A stretch of DNA of 64,000 nucleotides, from assembly GCF_014652715.1 (NCBI RefSeq), contig NZ_BMZI01000004.1:309161-373160 (forward strand), given 5' to 3'. This DNA is from Salinicola rhizosphaerae (GTDB lineage: Bacteria; Pseudomonadota; Gammaproteobacteria; Pseudomonadales; Halomonadaceae). Under the pieces are notes generated by a model that saw only the letters and a list, made by a program, of their open reading frames with translations, was not told the DNA's origin and did no database searches. Below, piece by piece: positions 1-10,102 of the stretch; the first letter of the stretch is position 1, and every line of letters starts with the position of its first letter. Made by a program: the position numbers and the translations under genes.

Positions 1-14
1 CTCAAGGCACCGGG

Positions 15-743
15 TCAAGCCGTCTCGGGTAGCTCGGCGTTGTGATAGACGTTCTGCACGTCGTCGAGTTCGTTGAGCATGTCGATGAACTTCTCGAACT
101 GGGCTACGTCGTCACCCTCCAGCGGGGTCGTCGTCTGCGGCAGAAACTGGATCTCGTCGGCCTCGAAGTCGAGTTCGCCGAATGCATCGATCAGCGCCTG
201 CTTGGCCTTGGCGTATTCGGTATGGGGCGCGAAGACCGTGATGCGACCTTCTTCGCTCTCGATGTCGGTCACGTCGACATCGGCCTCCATCAGCGCCTCG
301 AGTACCGCTTCCTCATCTTCACCGGCGAAGGCGAAGATGGCGCAGTGATCGAACATGTGACTGACCGTGCCCTGGGTGCCGATCTTCGACTTGTTCTTGG
401 TGAAGCAGCCACGAACATCACCGAAGGTGCGGTTCGGGTTGTCGGTCAGGCACTCGACGATGACCATGCAGTTGCCCGGGCCGAAACCCTCGTAGCGGGC
501 GGGGGAAAAGTCTTCACCGCCGCTGCCGGATGCCTTGTCGAGCGCCTTGTCGATGACGTGCGTGGGAACCTGATCCTTCTTCGCCTTCTCGATCAGGCCG
601 CGCAGCGTGAGATTGCCGTTGGGGTCGGTGCCGCCGGATTTGGCACAGACGTATATTTCACGGCCGTACTTGCTGTAGACCTTGGTCTTGGCGGCGGCCG
701 TCTTGGCCATGGATTCCTTGCGGTTCTGGAAGGCCCTACCCAT
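15..743 (-). CDS. YebC/PmpR family regulator, YeeN-like
   Basis: This is a 242-residue YebC/PmpR family protein. Family members act as DNA-binding regulators or in translation of difficult peptide motifs. It has the family's three-part fold: an N-terminal helical region ([14 protein letters not shown]), a central block with [12 protein letters not shown] near residue 60 and YEGFGPGN near 85, and a C-terminal acidic domain ending in [16 protein letters not shown]. The MGR start and the VIDKA and YEGFGP blocks resemble the YeeN branch rather than the RuvC-linked YebC branch. I chose the ATG at 743 because a GGG lies seven bases upstream and the family starts MGR; an ATG at 749 adds two residues. 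It stands alone, divergent from dbpA. The family call is firm; its regulatory targets are unknown. Confidence 0.9.
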   Translation of the reverse strand: MGRAFQNRKESMAKTAAAKTKVYSKYGREIYVCAKSGGTDPNGNLTLRGLIEKAKKDQVPTHVIDKALDKASGSGGEDFSPARYEGFGPGNCMVIVECLTDNPNRTFGDVRGCFTKNKSKIGTQGTVSHMFDHCAIFAFAGEDEEAVLEALMEADVDVTDIESEEGRITVFAPHTEYAKAKQALIDAFGELDFEADEIQFLPQTTTPLEGDDVAQFEKFIDMLNELDDVQNVYHNAELPETA

Positions 744-966
744 TGTCATACCCTATGCGGTTGTCTACGACGGCGGCGATTTTACTCAAGATTGCGGCGA
801 TGTTGCAGGTTTATTTGCCTATCCGTCGGTCCGGATGACGACACCGGTCGCGTCAATGCCGTTGCGCTCTGCTATTCTGCCGCGCCGTTGAGACGGATGC
901 CCGAGTAGTGGCAATGTCGTCAATCGCAACCTTTTCATCACTGTTTCCCGCTGGAGAGCCCCTGAC

Positions 967-2367
967 GTGTCCGAGTCCCCCGAATCGCTGGCTTTCACTT
1001 CGCTGGCATTGAAGGCGCCACTGCTCGAAGGCCTTGCGGCGCTCGACTACCGCGAGATGACGCCGATACAGGCCGCCACGCTGCCGTCGATTCTCGACGG
1101 TAGCGATCTGATCGGCCAGGGCAAGACAGGCTCCGGCAAGACGGCTGCGTTCGGGCTGGGCGTGCTCTCCGCCCTGGATGTTGCGAGTTTTGATGTTCAG
1201 GGGCTGGTGCTCTGTCCGACGCGCGAGCTGGCCGATCAGGTCGCCGAGGAGCTTCGTCGCTTGGCGCGGCGTCTGCCCAACGTCAAGATTCTCTCGCTGT
1301 GCGGTGGGGCGCCGATCGGGCCCCAGCTGAATTCGCTGGCGCACGGCGCCCACGTCGTTGTCGGTACGCCCGGTCGCATCGAGGATCATCTGCGCAAGGG
1401 TGCGCTCGATCTCTCCCGGCTGCGGGCGCTCGTGCTCGATGAAGCCGATCGAATGCTGGAAATGGGGTTCAAGGAGACTCTCGAGGCTATCGTTGCCGCC
1501 ACGCCCGCCTCGCGGCAAACGTTGCTGTTCAGCGCCACCTACGGAGAGGCGGTCAAACCGGTTGCCGAACGAATGCTCAAGACGCCCCGGATCGTCGAGG
1601 TCGAGTCGACGCATGACGATCAGAGTATTCGGCAGTCTTTCCACGGCGTTGCCGATGAGGCGTCCCGGCTCCCGGCGCTGTGTCGACTGCTGTTGCATCA
1701 TCGGCCGGCGTCGAGCGTCGTGTTCTGCAATACGCGCAAGGAGACGCAGACCGTTGCCGAGGGACTGGACGCGGCCGGCTTCAGCGCCAGCCCACTGCAC
1801 GGCGATCTTGACCAGCGTGAGCGCGATCAGACGCTGATCCGTTTTGCCAACGGCAGTCTATCGATTCTGGTTGCGACCGATGTGGCGGCCCGCGGGCTGG
1901 ATATCGATGCGCTCGACGCGGTGTTCAACTATCAGATCGCGCGTGAACTCGAGGTTCATGTGCATCGAGTCGGCCGCACGGGGCGGGCCGGTGCCAAAGG
2001 GCTGGCGTGCACGCTGGTCGGAGAGCGAGAGACCTATCGATTGGAGAAACTGGCTGCCTATCTCGAGCGGCCGCTGACGCTCTCGCCGCTGCCCGCCGAG
2101 CCGAAGATGTCGCAGCCCTTCACGCCCGCGATGGCGACGATCCAGATCGATGCCGGCAAGAAGCAGAAGATTCGCCCCGGCGATATTCTGGGGGCGTTGA
2201 CGCAGGGCGATGAGGCGCTTGTCGGTGGGCAGGTCGGCAAGATCAAGGTGCTCGACCGGGCGAGCTACGTGGCGGTCGAGCGCACGGCGGTCAAGTCGGC
2301 GCTGCAGACACTCGCCAACGGTAAATTGAAGGGACGTAGCTGCCGCGCGCGGCGGATCGGACGCTGA
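967..2367 (+). CDS. dbpA: ATP-dependent RNA helicase DbpA
   Basis: This is a 466-residue DEAD-box RNA helicase of the DbpA type, which in E. coli acts on hairpin 92 of 23S rRNA during 50S assembly. Visible motifs: Q-motif region TPIQ (about 32-35), Walker A GKTGSGKT (about 52-59), PTREL (84-88), DEAD at 158-161, SAT at 189-191, and HRVGRTGRAG near 335. The last 75 residues, containing GDILGALTQ and GQVGKIKV, match the specific DbpA RNA-binding domain. That domain separates it from RhlE and SrmB. The start is GTG. It lies 32 bp upstream of the RIO-type kinase on the same strand and is probably co-transcribed with it. Confidence 0.93.
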   Translation: MSESPESLAFTSLALKAPLLEGLAALDYREMTPIQAATLPSILDGSDLIGQGKTGSGKTAAFGLGVLSALDVASFDVQGLVLCPTRELADQVAEELRRLARRLPNVKILSLCGGAPIGPQLNSLAHGAHVVVGTPGRIEDHLRKGALDLSRLRALVLDEADRMLEMGFKETLEAIVAATPASRQTLLFSATYGEAVKPVAERMLKTPRIVEVESTHDDQSIRQSFHGVADEASRLPALCRLLLHHRPASSVVFCNTRKETQTVAEGLDAAGFSASPLHGDLDQRERDQTLIRFANGSLSILVATDVAARGLDIDALDAVFNYQIARELEVHVHRVGRTGRAGAKGLACTLVGERETYRLEKLAAYLERPLTLSPLPAEPKMSQPFTPAMATIQIDAGKKQKIRPGDILGALTQGDEALVGGQVGKIKVLDRASYVAVERTAVKSALQTLANGKLKGRSCRARRIGR

Positions 2368-2399
2368 GGGTTACGAGGACACGTGAGGATAGCGAAGGC

Positions 2400-3260
2400 A
2401 TGAAGGTACCCAAGCGATTGCAGCCGTTGGTAGAGGATGGCTTGATCGACGAAGTCGTCTCTCAACTGATGAGCGGCAAGGAAGCGCAGGTGTTCGTGGT
2501 TCGCTGCGGCGATGAGCTGCGCTGCGCCAAGGTTTTCAAGGAAGCCAGACAGCGCAGCTTCAAACAGGCAGTGACCTACCAGGAAGGGCGAAAGGTGCGC
2601 AATTCGCGCCGGGCGAGGGCGATGTCGAAGAAGACGCGCTATGGCCAGCGCGAGCAGGAATCCGCCTGGCTCAACGCCGAAGTCGACGCGCTCTATCGAC
2701 TGGCGGACGCCGACGTGCGCGTGCCAACGCCACATGGTTTCGTCGATGGCGTACTGCTGATGGAGCGTATCGCCGATGGTGAGGGCGATGTCGCACCGCG
2801 TCTGGACGATGTCGAGTTGCCGGCCGAGGTGGCGAGGGATTACCACCTGCGGCTGATCGATGAGGTGGTCAAGATGCTTTGCGCCGGGTTGATCCACGGC
2901 GATCTGTCGGAGTTCAACATTCTCGTCGGTGGCGATGGACCGGTGATCATCGATCTGCCGCAAGCGGTGGATGCTGCTGGCAACAACAATGCGCCGTGGA
3001 TGCTCGTGCGCGACGTTGACAATCTGAAACGCTACTTCGGTCGATTCGCGCCTGAACTGCTCGAAACCGATTACGGCAAGGAGATCTGGGCACACTATGA
3101 GGCTGGAACGTTGCACCCCGGCATGCCGCTGACTGGACGCTATGCGCCGAGCATGCTGTCGGTCGATGTCGATGACATCATGCGGGTCATCGACGACGCG
3201 CGCGATGAGGCCGAGGCGCGCGCCGAGCGCCAGCGGGAAGACGATGACGGCGACTGGTGA
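2400..3260 (+). CDS. RIO1-like serine protein kinase
   Basis: This is a 286-residue RIO-family atypical protein kinase. The nucleotide loop reads SGKEAQVF (25-32) and the ATP-contacting lysine is probably K44 in CAKVFK. The catalytic loop is HGDLSEFN with D168, and the metal-binding segment is IIDLPQ with D185. All key residues are present, so it is likely an active kinase or ATPase. The C-terminus is strongly acidic and ends EDDDGDW. Eukaryotic and archaeal RIO proteins act in small-subunit maturation; the bacterial role is poorly known. The position 32 bp after dbpA, a large-subunit helicase, is suggestive but does not prove a ribosome role. Confidence 0.88.
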   Translation: MKVPKRLQPLVEDGLIDEVVSQLMSGKEAQVFVVRCGDELRCAKVFKEARQRSFKQAVTYQEGRKVRNSRRARAMSKKTRYGQREQESAWLNAEVDALYRLADADVRVPTPHGFVDGVLLMERIADGEGDVAPRLDDVELPAEVARDYHLRLIDEVVKMLCAGLIHGDLSEFNILVGGDGPVIIDLPQAVDAAGNNNAPWMLVRDVDNLKRYFGRFAPELLETDYGKEIWAHYEAGTLHPGMPLTGRYAPSMLSVDVDDIMRVIDDARDEAEARAERQREDDDGDW

Positions 3261-3368
3261 TCGGCCCTGCCAGGGCAGCGGCTCGAGCTGCTAGCCTGAG
3301 TGAACCGTCTACACTGATGCCATATCATCGACGGCCGAGAATGGTCGTGCTGAAACGAGGAGTGCGTT

Positions 3369-4376
3369 ATGCAAGTCGTCAATCTGAAAGCCCCGGGCGG
3401 TCTCGACAAGCTCGAGCTTCATGAGGTCGAGGCGCCGGGTGAGCCGGGGCCGGGCGAAGTTCGCGTCAGACTTCATGCCAGTTCGCTCAATTTTCACGAT
3501 TACATCGTCGCCACGGGCATGTCGCCCACCGAGCAAGGTCGTATCCCGATGTCCGACGGCGCTGGCGTTGTCGAAGCGGTCGGCAAGGGGGTCGAGGCGT
3601 TTGCCGTCGGCGACGCCGTCGTCTCGACCTTCTTCCCCCACTGGCTGGAAGGCCCGGCGCGCGTCGCCGATTTCAAGACCGTTCCTGGGGATGGCGTCGA
3701 CGGTTACGCGCGCGAGCAGGTAGTGCGCCCGGCGCACTGGTTTACCCATTCGCCCAAGGGCTACTCCCACGCCGAGGCGGCGACACTGACCACAGCCGGA
3801 TTGACGGCGTGGCGCGCGCTGGTGGTCGATGGCGGTCTCAAGGCCGGCGACACCGTCGTCACGCTGGGCACCGGCGGTGTCTCGATCTTTGCCGTTCAAC
3901 TGGCCAAGGCGATGGGGGCCAGGGTCATCGCCACGTCGTCGAGCGACGAGAAGATCGCCAGGTTGCGTGAACTGGGCGCGGACTACACGATCAACTACCG
4001 TGACGAGCCGGAATGGGGTAAGCGCGTCCAGGCGCTGACCGATGGCCAAGGGGCCGAGCATGTCATTGAGGTCGGCGGTCCGGGCACGCTGCCGCAGTCG
4101 ATCGACGCCGTCTCGATCGCCGGTCATATCTCGCTTATTGGCGTATTGACTGGCCGTGGCGGTGAAATTCCGACAGCGAAGCTGATGGCCAAGCAGGCGA
4201 AGCTGCAGGGCTTGATCGTCGGCAGCCGCCGGCATCAGATGGAGATGATTCGCGCGCTGGAGACGATGCGCCTGAAGCCGGTCATCGACCGATCATTCGC
4301 ACTCGGCGAGATCGCTGATGCTTTCCGTCATCAGGAATCCGGCAAACACTTTGGCAAGATCTGCCTCGAGTTCTGA
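3369..4376 (+). CDS. Zinc-independent MDR oxidoreductase (quinone-reductase-like)
   Basis: This is a 335-residue medium-chain dehydrogenase/reductase. The N-terminal GroES-like domain (HDYIVATG near 45, SDGAGVV near 62) is followed by a Rossmann domain with the nucleotide motif LGTGGVSIFAVQLAK near 160-174. The cysteine and histidine zinc ligands of true alcohol dehydrogenases are not visible, so it belongs with the quinone-oxidoreductase-like members. The substrate cannot be told. It stands in the same direction as the kinase gene but 108 bp away, and is closed by a strong terminator. Confidence 0.85.
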   Translation: MQVVNLKAPGGLDKLELHEVEAPGEPGPGEVRVRLHASSLNFHDYIVATGMSPTEQGRIPMSDGAGVVEAVGKGVEAFAVGDAVVSTFFPHWLEGPARVADFKTVPGDGVDGYAREQVVRPAHWFTHSPKGYSHAEAATLTTAGLTAWRALVVDGGLKAGDTVVTLGTGGVSIFAVQLAKAMGARVIATSSSDEKIARLRELGADYTINYRDEPEWGKRVQALTDGQGAEHVIEVGGPGTLPQSIDAVSIAGHISLIGVLTGRGGEIPTAKLMAKQAKLQGLIVGSRRHQMEMIRALETMRLKPVIDRSFALGEIADAFRHQESGKHFGKICLEF

Positions 4377-4406
4377 TCGGGGGGGAGAAGAGACACAAAG
4401 AGCCGT

Positions 4407-4443
4407 AAAAAGCGCTGCCGGGCATGACCCGGCAGCGCTTTTT
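4407..4443. terminator. Convergent bidirectional terminator
   Basis: A perfect 16-base inverted repeat: AAAAAGCGCTGCCGGG at 4407-4422 and its complement at 4428-4443, with a five-base loop CATGA. The T-run on the + strand and the A-run on its 5' side make it a Rho-independent terminator for both the MDR gene and the opposing binding-protein gene. Confidence 0.95.
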
Positions 4444-4455
4444 CATTGGGGCCGG

Positions 4456-5280
4456 TTACTTCCGTGACGCGGGACGCAGGTCGTAGTCGAAGTATTGGTG
4501 CATCAGCGTCTCGAAAGTGCCTTCGGCATAGACGCTATTCAGTGCCTGATTGAAGGTGTCGGCGAGCGCCTCGTCGCGAGGCCTCACGGCGATCGCGTTG
4601 CCACGACCGAAGATCGATTCTGGACGATCGATGCGTGGGCCGACCTGCACGAACTCGCTGTCGTCCTGGCCAATCTTCAGCGTGTCGAGCGCGACCGGGT
4701 AGTTGAGAAAGGCCAGATCCAGTCGCTGCGATTCCAGATCCAGCGCCACATCGGCCGCCGTCTCGTAACGATGAATGTCCAACGTATCGCCATAGCGCTG
4801 GGTGACGTAATTGTCTTGCGTCGTGCCGCGCTGGACGCCGGCCGTCTTGCCTTTCAGCGACGCTTTGTCGCTAAGCTCGATCTTTGTGCCACGTCGCGCC
4901 ACCCATACCTTCGGGGACATCGCATACGGCTCGGTGAACCGCACCTGGCGCTCGCGGGCGGGCGTGATTCGCATCGAGGACATGATCGCGTCGTATTTGC
5001 GCGAGAGCAGCCCGGGGATGATGCCATCCCAGCTCTGGACGACCCACTCGCAATCGAGCTTCGCGCGCTGGCAAAGCTCGTTGCCCAGCTCGATCTCGAA
5101 TCCTTCCAGCTCACCGCTGGCGTTACGGTATTCGAACGGCGGGTAAGGCACATCCACGGCGATACGCACGTGCTGCAAATCGGCGGCTTGTGCCGGGACG
5201 ACCGAGGCGAGAGCGATGGCCGCGGCGCCGAGTGTTGGGAGGAGGCGAGGTTTGGCAAAAAGTGTGATGCGGTCTGGCAC
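4456..5280 (-). CDS. Polar amino-acid ABC transporter substrate-binding protein
   Basis: This is a family 3 periplasmic solute-binding protein (SBP_bac_3), about 274 residues. I prefer the GTG start at 5280 because AAGGA lies six bases upstream and it opens a clean signal peptide (MPDRITLFAKPRLL, hydrophobic core, cleavage after VVPAQA). An in-frame ATG at 5331 would give a poor signal. The mature part shows YPPFEY, GFEIELGNELC, and WDGIIPGLLSRKYDAIMSS, typical of lysine/arginine/ornithine or histidine binders. No permease or ATPase gene is adjacent, so it is an orphan that must share a transporter encoded elsewhere. Confidence 0.9.
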   Translation of the reverse strand: MPDRITLFAKPRLLPTLGAAAIALASVVPAQAADLQHVRIAVDVPYPPFEYRNASGELEGFEIELGNELCQRAKLDCEWVVQSWDGIIPGLLSRKYDAIMSSMRITPARERQVRFTEPYAMSPKVWVARRGTKIELSDKASLKGKTAGVQRGTTQDNYVTQRYGDTLDIHRYETAADVALDLESQRLDLAFLNYPVALDTLKIGQDDSEFVQVGPRIDRPESIFGRGNAIAVRPRDEALADTFNQALNSVYAEGTFETLMHQYFDYDLRPASRK

Positions 5281-5380
5281 GACGATTCCTTGATCTATTG
5301 ACGTTGTTATCGGTCGGAGCATTGACGCCATCTTACCGGTAGTGGCTAATGGATAGCCTGTTCATTACCGGGAGAGGGCC

Positions 5381-5836
5381 ATGAGCTGCATTTTCTGCGA
5401 TATCGTCGCCAATCGAGAGCCTTGCCACAAGGTGTGGGAAGACGAATCGCATCTGGCCTTTCTATCGATCTTTCCCAACACGGCGGGATTCACCGTCGTC
5501 ATCCCGAAAGCGCACTATCCGAGCTACGCGTTCGATCAGGATGACGCGGTGCTGCGCGAACTGATCGTGGCGACCAAGCAGGTGGCCAATCGCCTGGATC
5601 GGGCGCTGGATGGTGTCGCGCGCTGCGGAATGTTTTTCGAAGGCTATGGCGTCGATCATCTTCACGCCAAGCTCTTTCCCATGCACGGCACCGGCGACGA
5701 TGCCAGCTTCAAGCCGATCGAGGCCAACGTCGATAAGTTCTTCGACGTCTACGAAGGCTATCTCTCGTCACATGACTACAAGCGCGCCGACGACGATGCG
5801 TTGGCCGAGCTGGCGAGGCAAATTCGTGAAGCCTGA
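5381..5836 (+). CDS. HIT family nucleotide-binding protein, variant triad
   Basis: This is a 151-residue histidine-triad protein. It opens with CIFCDIVA, carries GFTVVIPKAHYPS, and has the HIT loop at H93-L-H95-A-K97-L. In the canonical H-x-H-x-H-x-x loop the middle histidine is the nucleophile. That one (H95) is kept, but the third histidine is lysine. Family members hydrolyse or transfer nucleoside monophosphates from substrates such as adenylated metabolites. It starts 19 bases after GGGAGAGG-type sequence and stands as a single gene. The family is clear; the substrate is not. Confidence 0.9.
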   Translation: MSCIFCDIVANREPCHKVWEDESHLAFLSIFPNTAGFTVVIPKAHYPSYAFDQDDAVLRELIVATKQVANRLDRALDGVARCGMFFEGYGVDHLHAKLFPMHGTGDDASFKPIEANVDKFFDVYEGYLSSHDYKRADDDALAELARQIREA

Positions 5837-6109
5837 AAAGATTGAGCGAAGCTGGAGCAGGCCGGTGTTCTGCGGCCGGCCGTTACGTGGCTTTCAAGAG
5901 GTGGGAGAAGGCGTGGGTGGGGGCAGTTTCGGCAACAAAGGCGCGATTTTTGTTAGCTGATTATTGAGTAGTAAAAGACCAATTGGCTTAGAAACAATTT
6001 TAGGAAGCGATTGTTTTTAAACTAACGTCTCGAGAATTATTTTTTCTCAGCAAAATTCGATATCGGCCGTTAAAGCGATCAGTAACGCAACATTTTGAGG
6101 ATCGCGCCG

Positions 6110-8131
6110 ATGCCCTTTTTGAGAACTAGCCAGTCCCGATATATCGCTCTCGTTGCCGGATTCTTTATCCTGCTGATGATAGCCACGCTATTGGCCATTC
6201 AATATTTCGTGACGCCGAAGCTCGAACACACCGAGAAGTCTCTCGTCGAGTCTCGCATCGACACCGAAATCGATAACAAGATTCATCAAGAACTGAGCAA
6301 GATCGAGTCTCAGCAACGATCGATTACCCAGACGGTGTCTCAGCTCTCGAGCGACGATATCGACAGGCTGCTACCTTCGCTGGTCGATCAGTACGGTCAG
6401 GCGGCGGTTTTCGGCGGTGGTGTCTGGCCGTTGCCGAATCAGCGAGAGCCGGGCAAGGAACGTTTCAGTAGTTTCTATGCTCGGGACAGTAGCGGTGAAC
6501 TGAAACCCAATACGTACTGGAATACCGCTGAAGCTCCCAACTATTACGACGAAGGCTGGTTCAAGACAGCCCTGACCATGCCCAAAGGCACCTGCCAGTG
6601 GTGGCCTGCGTACGCCGATGCCGGCGCCGAGGCTCGCACGAACTGCGCCATGACGATTTACAGAAATGGTGAAGTGTATGGTGTGGCGACCATCGACCTC
6701 ACGCTTGGGTTCTTCAGCCGCTTGGTGGCTGATGTCGAAAAGCAGATCCAGGGCCAGGTGCTCATTTTCGAGCGGGACGGAAAAGTCGTCAGCAATAGTT
6801 CTCGCATCGGTGGAGAAATCGTCCTCAAGTCACTTTCGCAGCTCCCCGCCACTCCATTCACGCAGACCTTGGAAGGGATGCTGCCGGGGATCGACGGTAA
6901 CGATAACGTCGAGGCGGAATACGACATCGATGGCGAGGAGCACACGCTTCTGGTTCACGCCATCGAGGGAACCCCCTGGCTGATTGCCGCCGGGCTACCC
7001 AGCTATCTGCTGACACAGCAGAGCAACCAGATTCTGACGATGCTGGCCGGCGTCCAGGTACCGCTGGCGATTCTGCTGCTGATCGGCATCGTGATGGTGG
7101 TGAGAACCGTGATGAAGCGGATCGGCAATCTGCGCAAGAGCATCGACGACCTGGCATCGGGCAATGCAGATCTCACGCGGCGCCTGCCGGGTAGCGGTAG
7201 TCCGGAGTTCGATGCCGTAGCGCAGAGTTTCAATGCCTTCATCGCCCGCTTGCAGGGCATGATGCAGCAGATAGCCCGCAATACCGGAGAGATCACGCTG
7301 GCAGCGCGCGAGATTGCCACTGGGAATCAGGATCTTTCGGCGCGTACCGAGCATCAGGCCAGTTCACTGCAGGAGAATGCCGCAGCCATGGAGGAATTGA
7401 CCTCCACAGTGCAACACAATGCAGAAAACGCAGGCCAGGCCAACCAGCTGGCCGATGCTGCTGCGAGCACGGCAGCCCGCGGAGGAGAGGTCGTCGACGA
7501 AGTGATCGGCACCATCGGCTCGATCGACGAAGCCTCGAGCAAGATCGTCGACATCATCGGGATGATCGACAATATCGCGTTCCAGACCAATCTGCTGGCG
7601 CTCAACGCCTCGGTCGAGGCGGCGAGAGCCGGCGAACACGGTCGTGGATTCGCTGTCGTCGCAACCGAAGTCAGGTCGCTGGCAGAGCGCTCGGCATCGG
7701 CAGCGAGCGAGATCAAGGCGCTGATCGAGGACTCGGTCCAGCGGGTCGAGCAGGGCAAGAAGCTGGCCGGTGAAGCAGGGACCACGATGAACGATATCGT
7801 CGAACGCGTCCGACGCGTCGCGGACATCATGGGCGAAATCCGCGCGGCCAGTCAGGAGCAGAGCCAGGGTATTGCTCAGGTCAGCCAGGTCATCTCGCAA
7901 CTGGATGATACGACCCAGCAGAACGCGTCCATGGTCGTTCAGATCACGACCGCGGCCGCTTCGCTACGCGATCAGACCGGGCAGTTGGAAGCGATCGTCG
8001 GTGAATTCGAGATCGGTGATCTCGAAAATCCGCCGCAGGGCTCTAAGCCTGCGGCACTCGCCGCCCGACCTAACATTACCCGACCCGATACCGCTCGCCG
8101 ACAGGAGCACGAAGCGCTCACGGAAGTCTGA
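6110..8131 (+). CDS. Methyl-accepting chemotaxis protein
   Basis: This is a 673-residue transmembrane chemoreceptor. TM1 is near residues 10-32, followed by a large periplasmic sensor of about 275 residues with a Cache-like pattern ([17 protein letters not shown]). TM2 is near 309-333, then a HAMP domain ([18 protein letters not shown]) and the cytoplasmic signalling hairpin, whose tip is [19 protein letters not shown] near 490-510. The ATG at 6110 is preceded by GAGG at nine bases; a TTG at 6095 is an alternative. There is no CheR-binding pentapeptide at the C-terminus (ends EALTEV). The ligand is unknown; Cache sensors often bind amino acids or organic acids. The upstream 130 bases are unusually AT-rich and probably hold the promoter. 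Confidence 0.93.
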   Translation: MPFLRTSQSRYIALVAGFFILLMIATLLAIQYFVTPKLEHTEKSLVESRIDTEIDNKIHQELSKIESQQRSITQTVSQLSSDDIDRLLPSLVDQYGQAAVFGGGVWPLPNQREPGKERFSSFYARDSSGELKPNTYWNTAEAPNYYDEGWFKTALTMPKGTCQWWPAYADAGAEARTNCAMTIYRNGEVYGVATIDLTLGFFSRLVADVEKQIQGQVLIFERDGKVVSNSSRIGGEIVLKSLSQLPATPFTQTLEGMLPGIDGNDNVEAEYDIDGEEHTLLVHAIEGTPWLIAAGLPSYLLTQQSNQILTMLAGVQVPLAILLLIGIVMVVRTVMKRIGNLRKSIDDLASGNADLTRRLPGSGSPEFDAVAQSFNAFIARLQGMMQQIARNTGEITLAAREIATGNQDLSARTEHQASSLQENAAAMEELTSTVQHNAENAGQANQLADAAASTAARGGEVVDEVIGTIGSIDEASSKIVDIIGMIDNIAFQTNLLALNASVEAARAGEHGRGFAVVATEVRSLAERSASAASEIKALIEDSVQRVEQGKKLAGEAGTTMNDIVERVRRVADIMGEIRAASQEQSQGIAQVSQVISQLDDTTQQNASMVVQITTAAASLRDQTGQLEAIVGEFEIGDLENPPQGSKPAALAARPNITRPDTARRQEHEALTEV

Positions 8132-8150
8132 GCAGGATCGGCAACGAGAG

Positions 8151-8178
8151 CCGGGCGTGGTCTCTGTACCACGCCCGG
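8151..8178. terminator. Convergent terminator between MCP gene and rhlE
   Basis: Inverted repeat CCGGGCGTGGT (8151-8161) and ACCACGCCCGG (8168-8178) with loop CTCTGT, followed by TTTCGTTT on the + strand. It lies between two convergent genes. Confidence 0.85.
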
Positions 8179-8184
8179 TTTCGT

Positions 8185-9804
8185 TTAACGCCTACCGCCG
8201 CCGGCATTGCCGCCGTTGCGGCCACTTCCGCCACGAGTGCGTCGCTGACGGCCCCCTGGCGTCTCCGTCCGCGCAGCGAGCTGTTCGGGTGTCAGACGGT
8301 TGCCATCGACATCGCCGTTCTCGTCCCGCGGCAGATCCTGGTGTTGTGGTCTGCTTTTCTGCGGTCCCCGATGACGCTGCCCGCCATTTGGCTGGCCATC
8401 GCGATGCCCCGACGGATTGCCTTGTCGAGGACCGCGGTCCTGTCGCCGCTGATTGTCATCGCGTCGTTCGGCACGGCGTTGACCATCTTTGCCATTCTGG
8501 CGTCCGCGATTCTCGCCGCGTGTTTCACCACGCGTGCTGTCGCCGCCTCGGCTGCCATTACCGCGTCCGCCGCCATTGCCACGGCCATTGCCGCGACCGC
8601 CGCCGTTTCCGCGACCGCGCGGCTGACGGGGCGGGCGGTCGTCGTTTTCATCGACCTTGGGGCCGCCCCCCGGCGTCGGTTCGAAACCTTCGATGACTTG
8701 ACTGTCCAGGCGCTGGCTGATCAGGCGTTCGATGCCGGCCAGCTCCTTTTTCTCATCCAGGCTGACCAGCGATACCGCCTGGCCGCTGGCGCCCGCGCGG
8801 CCGGTGCGGCCGATGCGGTGCACATAGTCCTCCGCGACGTTGGGCAGCTCGAAGTTGACGACTTGCGGGAGTTGGTCGATATCCAGCCCGCGTGCGGCGA
8901 TATCGGTCGCCACCAGGGCGCGAATCGCGCCACTCTTGAAGTCGGCAAGCGCTTTGGTACGAGCGTTCTGGCTCTTGTTGCCATGAATGGCTGCCGCTTC
9001 GATGCCCTGGCCTTCGAGGAATTTGGTCAGCCGGTTGGCGCCATGCTTGGTGCGGGTAAAGACGAGCACCTGATGCCAGTCGTGCGTCTGGATGAGATGC
9101 GACAGCAGCGCCGGCTTGCGGCTCTTGTCGACCGGATGCACGCGCTGGGCAACGGTGGTGGCCGTCGAGTTGCGAGGCGTGACCGAGACTTCGACCGGGT
9201 CGTTGACCAGGCCCTTGGCGAGGCTGCGGATTTCGTTGGAGAAGGTCGCCGAAAACAGCAGGTTCTGACGTTGCTTGGGCAGCACGGCCAGCACCTTGCG
9301 GATGTCGTGAATGAAGCCCATGTCGAGCATGCGATCGGCTTCATCGAGCACGAGCACTTCGAGCTGATCGAAACGCACGGCTTTCTGTTGATGGAGATCG
9401 AGCAGGCGGCCGGGCGTAGCCACGAGAATATCGACGCCATCGCGGAGTTTGGCGATCTGCGGATTGATCTTGACGCCGCCGAAGACGACCGCGCTTTTCA
9501 GCGGCAAATGCTTGCCGTAAGTCTCTACGCTCTCGGCCACCTGGGCCGCGAGTTCGCGTGTCGGAGTCAGAATCAGCGCGCGAACCGGCCGGCCACGCGG
9601 CACGTCATTTCGGGACAGGCGATTCAGAATCGGCAGGGTGAAACCGGCGGTCTTGCCGGTACCGGTCTGCGCCGCGGCCATGACGTCGCGGCCTTGGAGC
9701 ACGGCGGGGATCGCCTGTGCCTGAATCGGAGAAGGTGTGTCGTAGCCCTGTTCGGCAACGGCTTTCAGCAACGGGGCGTCAAGGCCCAGTGAGTCAAAAG
9801 ACAT
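8185..9804 (-). CDS. rhlE: DEAD-box RNA helicase RhlE with RGG-rich tail
   Basis: This is a 539-residue DEAD-box helicase. The start [17 protein letters not shown] motif TPSPIQAQ (23-30), Walker A AQTGTGKT (45-52), DEAD (154-157), SAT, and [10 protein letters not shown] mark a complete helicase core. From about residue 385 the tail is a low-complexity stretch of RGG, GRGNGGG and Arg/Gln/Asp-rich repeats, an expected nucleic-acid-binding and condensation-prone region of RhlE proteins. RhlE proteins act in ribosome assembly and RNA decay, often in the cold. It is a single gene. The 298 bp upstream hold no gene but include a 7-bp hairpin (GCATAGC/GCTATGC at 9848-9867) that may belong to its leader. 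Confidence 0.93.
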   Translation of the reverse strand: MSFDSLGLDAPLLKAVAEQGYDTPSPIQAQAIPAVLQGRDVMAAAQTGTGKTAGFTLPILNRLSRNDVPRGRPVRALILTPTRELAAQVAESVETYGKHLPLKSAVVFGGVKINPQIAKLRDGVDILVATPGRLLDLHQQKAVRFDQLEVLVLDEADRMLDMGFIHDIRKVLAVLPKQRQNLLFSATFSNEIRSLAKGLVNDPVEVSVTPRNSTATTVAQRVHPVDKSRKPALLSHLIQTHDWHQVLVFTRTKHGANRLTKFLEGQGIEAAAIHGNKSQNARTKALADFKSGAIRALVATDIAARGLDIDQLPQVVNFELPNVAEDYVHRIGRTGRAGASGQAVSLVSLDEKKELAGIERLISQRLDSQVIEGFEPTPGGGPKVDENDDRPPRQPRGRGNGGGRGNGRGNGGGRGNGSRGGDSTRGETRGENRGRQNGKDGQRRAERRDDNQRRQDRGPRQGNPSGHRDGQPNGGQRHRGPQKSRPQHQDLPRDENGDVDGNRLTPEQLAARTETPGGRQRRTRGGSGRNGGNAGGGRR

Positions 9805-10102
9805 TCGGTAGTATCCAGGTCGCGGCGATAGCCGAGTCGCGGCGTTGGCATAGCGAAGCGGCTATGCTGTGCCGAGGGGCCAGTGCTGGCTGATTGAGAT
9901 ACCCGGAAGCGGGTTTCAAGAGAGGTCGTCATTCCCCAGGCGGTTTTTTCATCGGGGAGCTTCGCGTGACGACGGCCAGGCAGGTGGCAATCATGGGGCG
10001 GCAGCTTAACGCAACTCGACGTTAGCGGCTATGTGTTTGTCGATCTCGTCTCCAGGCAAGAGCTCCATTTGACAGTACCGATCTATCGGAGGAACTCACG
10101 TC

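Noticed and set aside
853-1800. Open frame antisense to dbpA
   Set aside because: Shadow; dbpA motifs are complete on the other strand.
6066-6073. Sigma-28-like -10 box (GCCGTTAA) before the chemoreceptor gene
   Set aside because: Seven of eight bases match, but no matching -35 lies at the expected distance.
8341-9792. Long open frame (483 codons) antisense to rhlE
   Set aside because: It is a frame shadow caused by GC-rich codon use; it has no recognisable motif or ribosome site.
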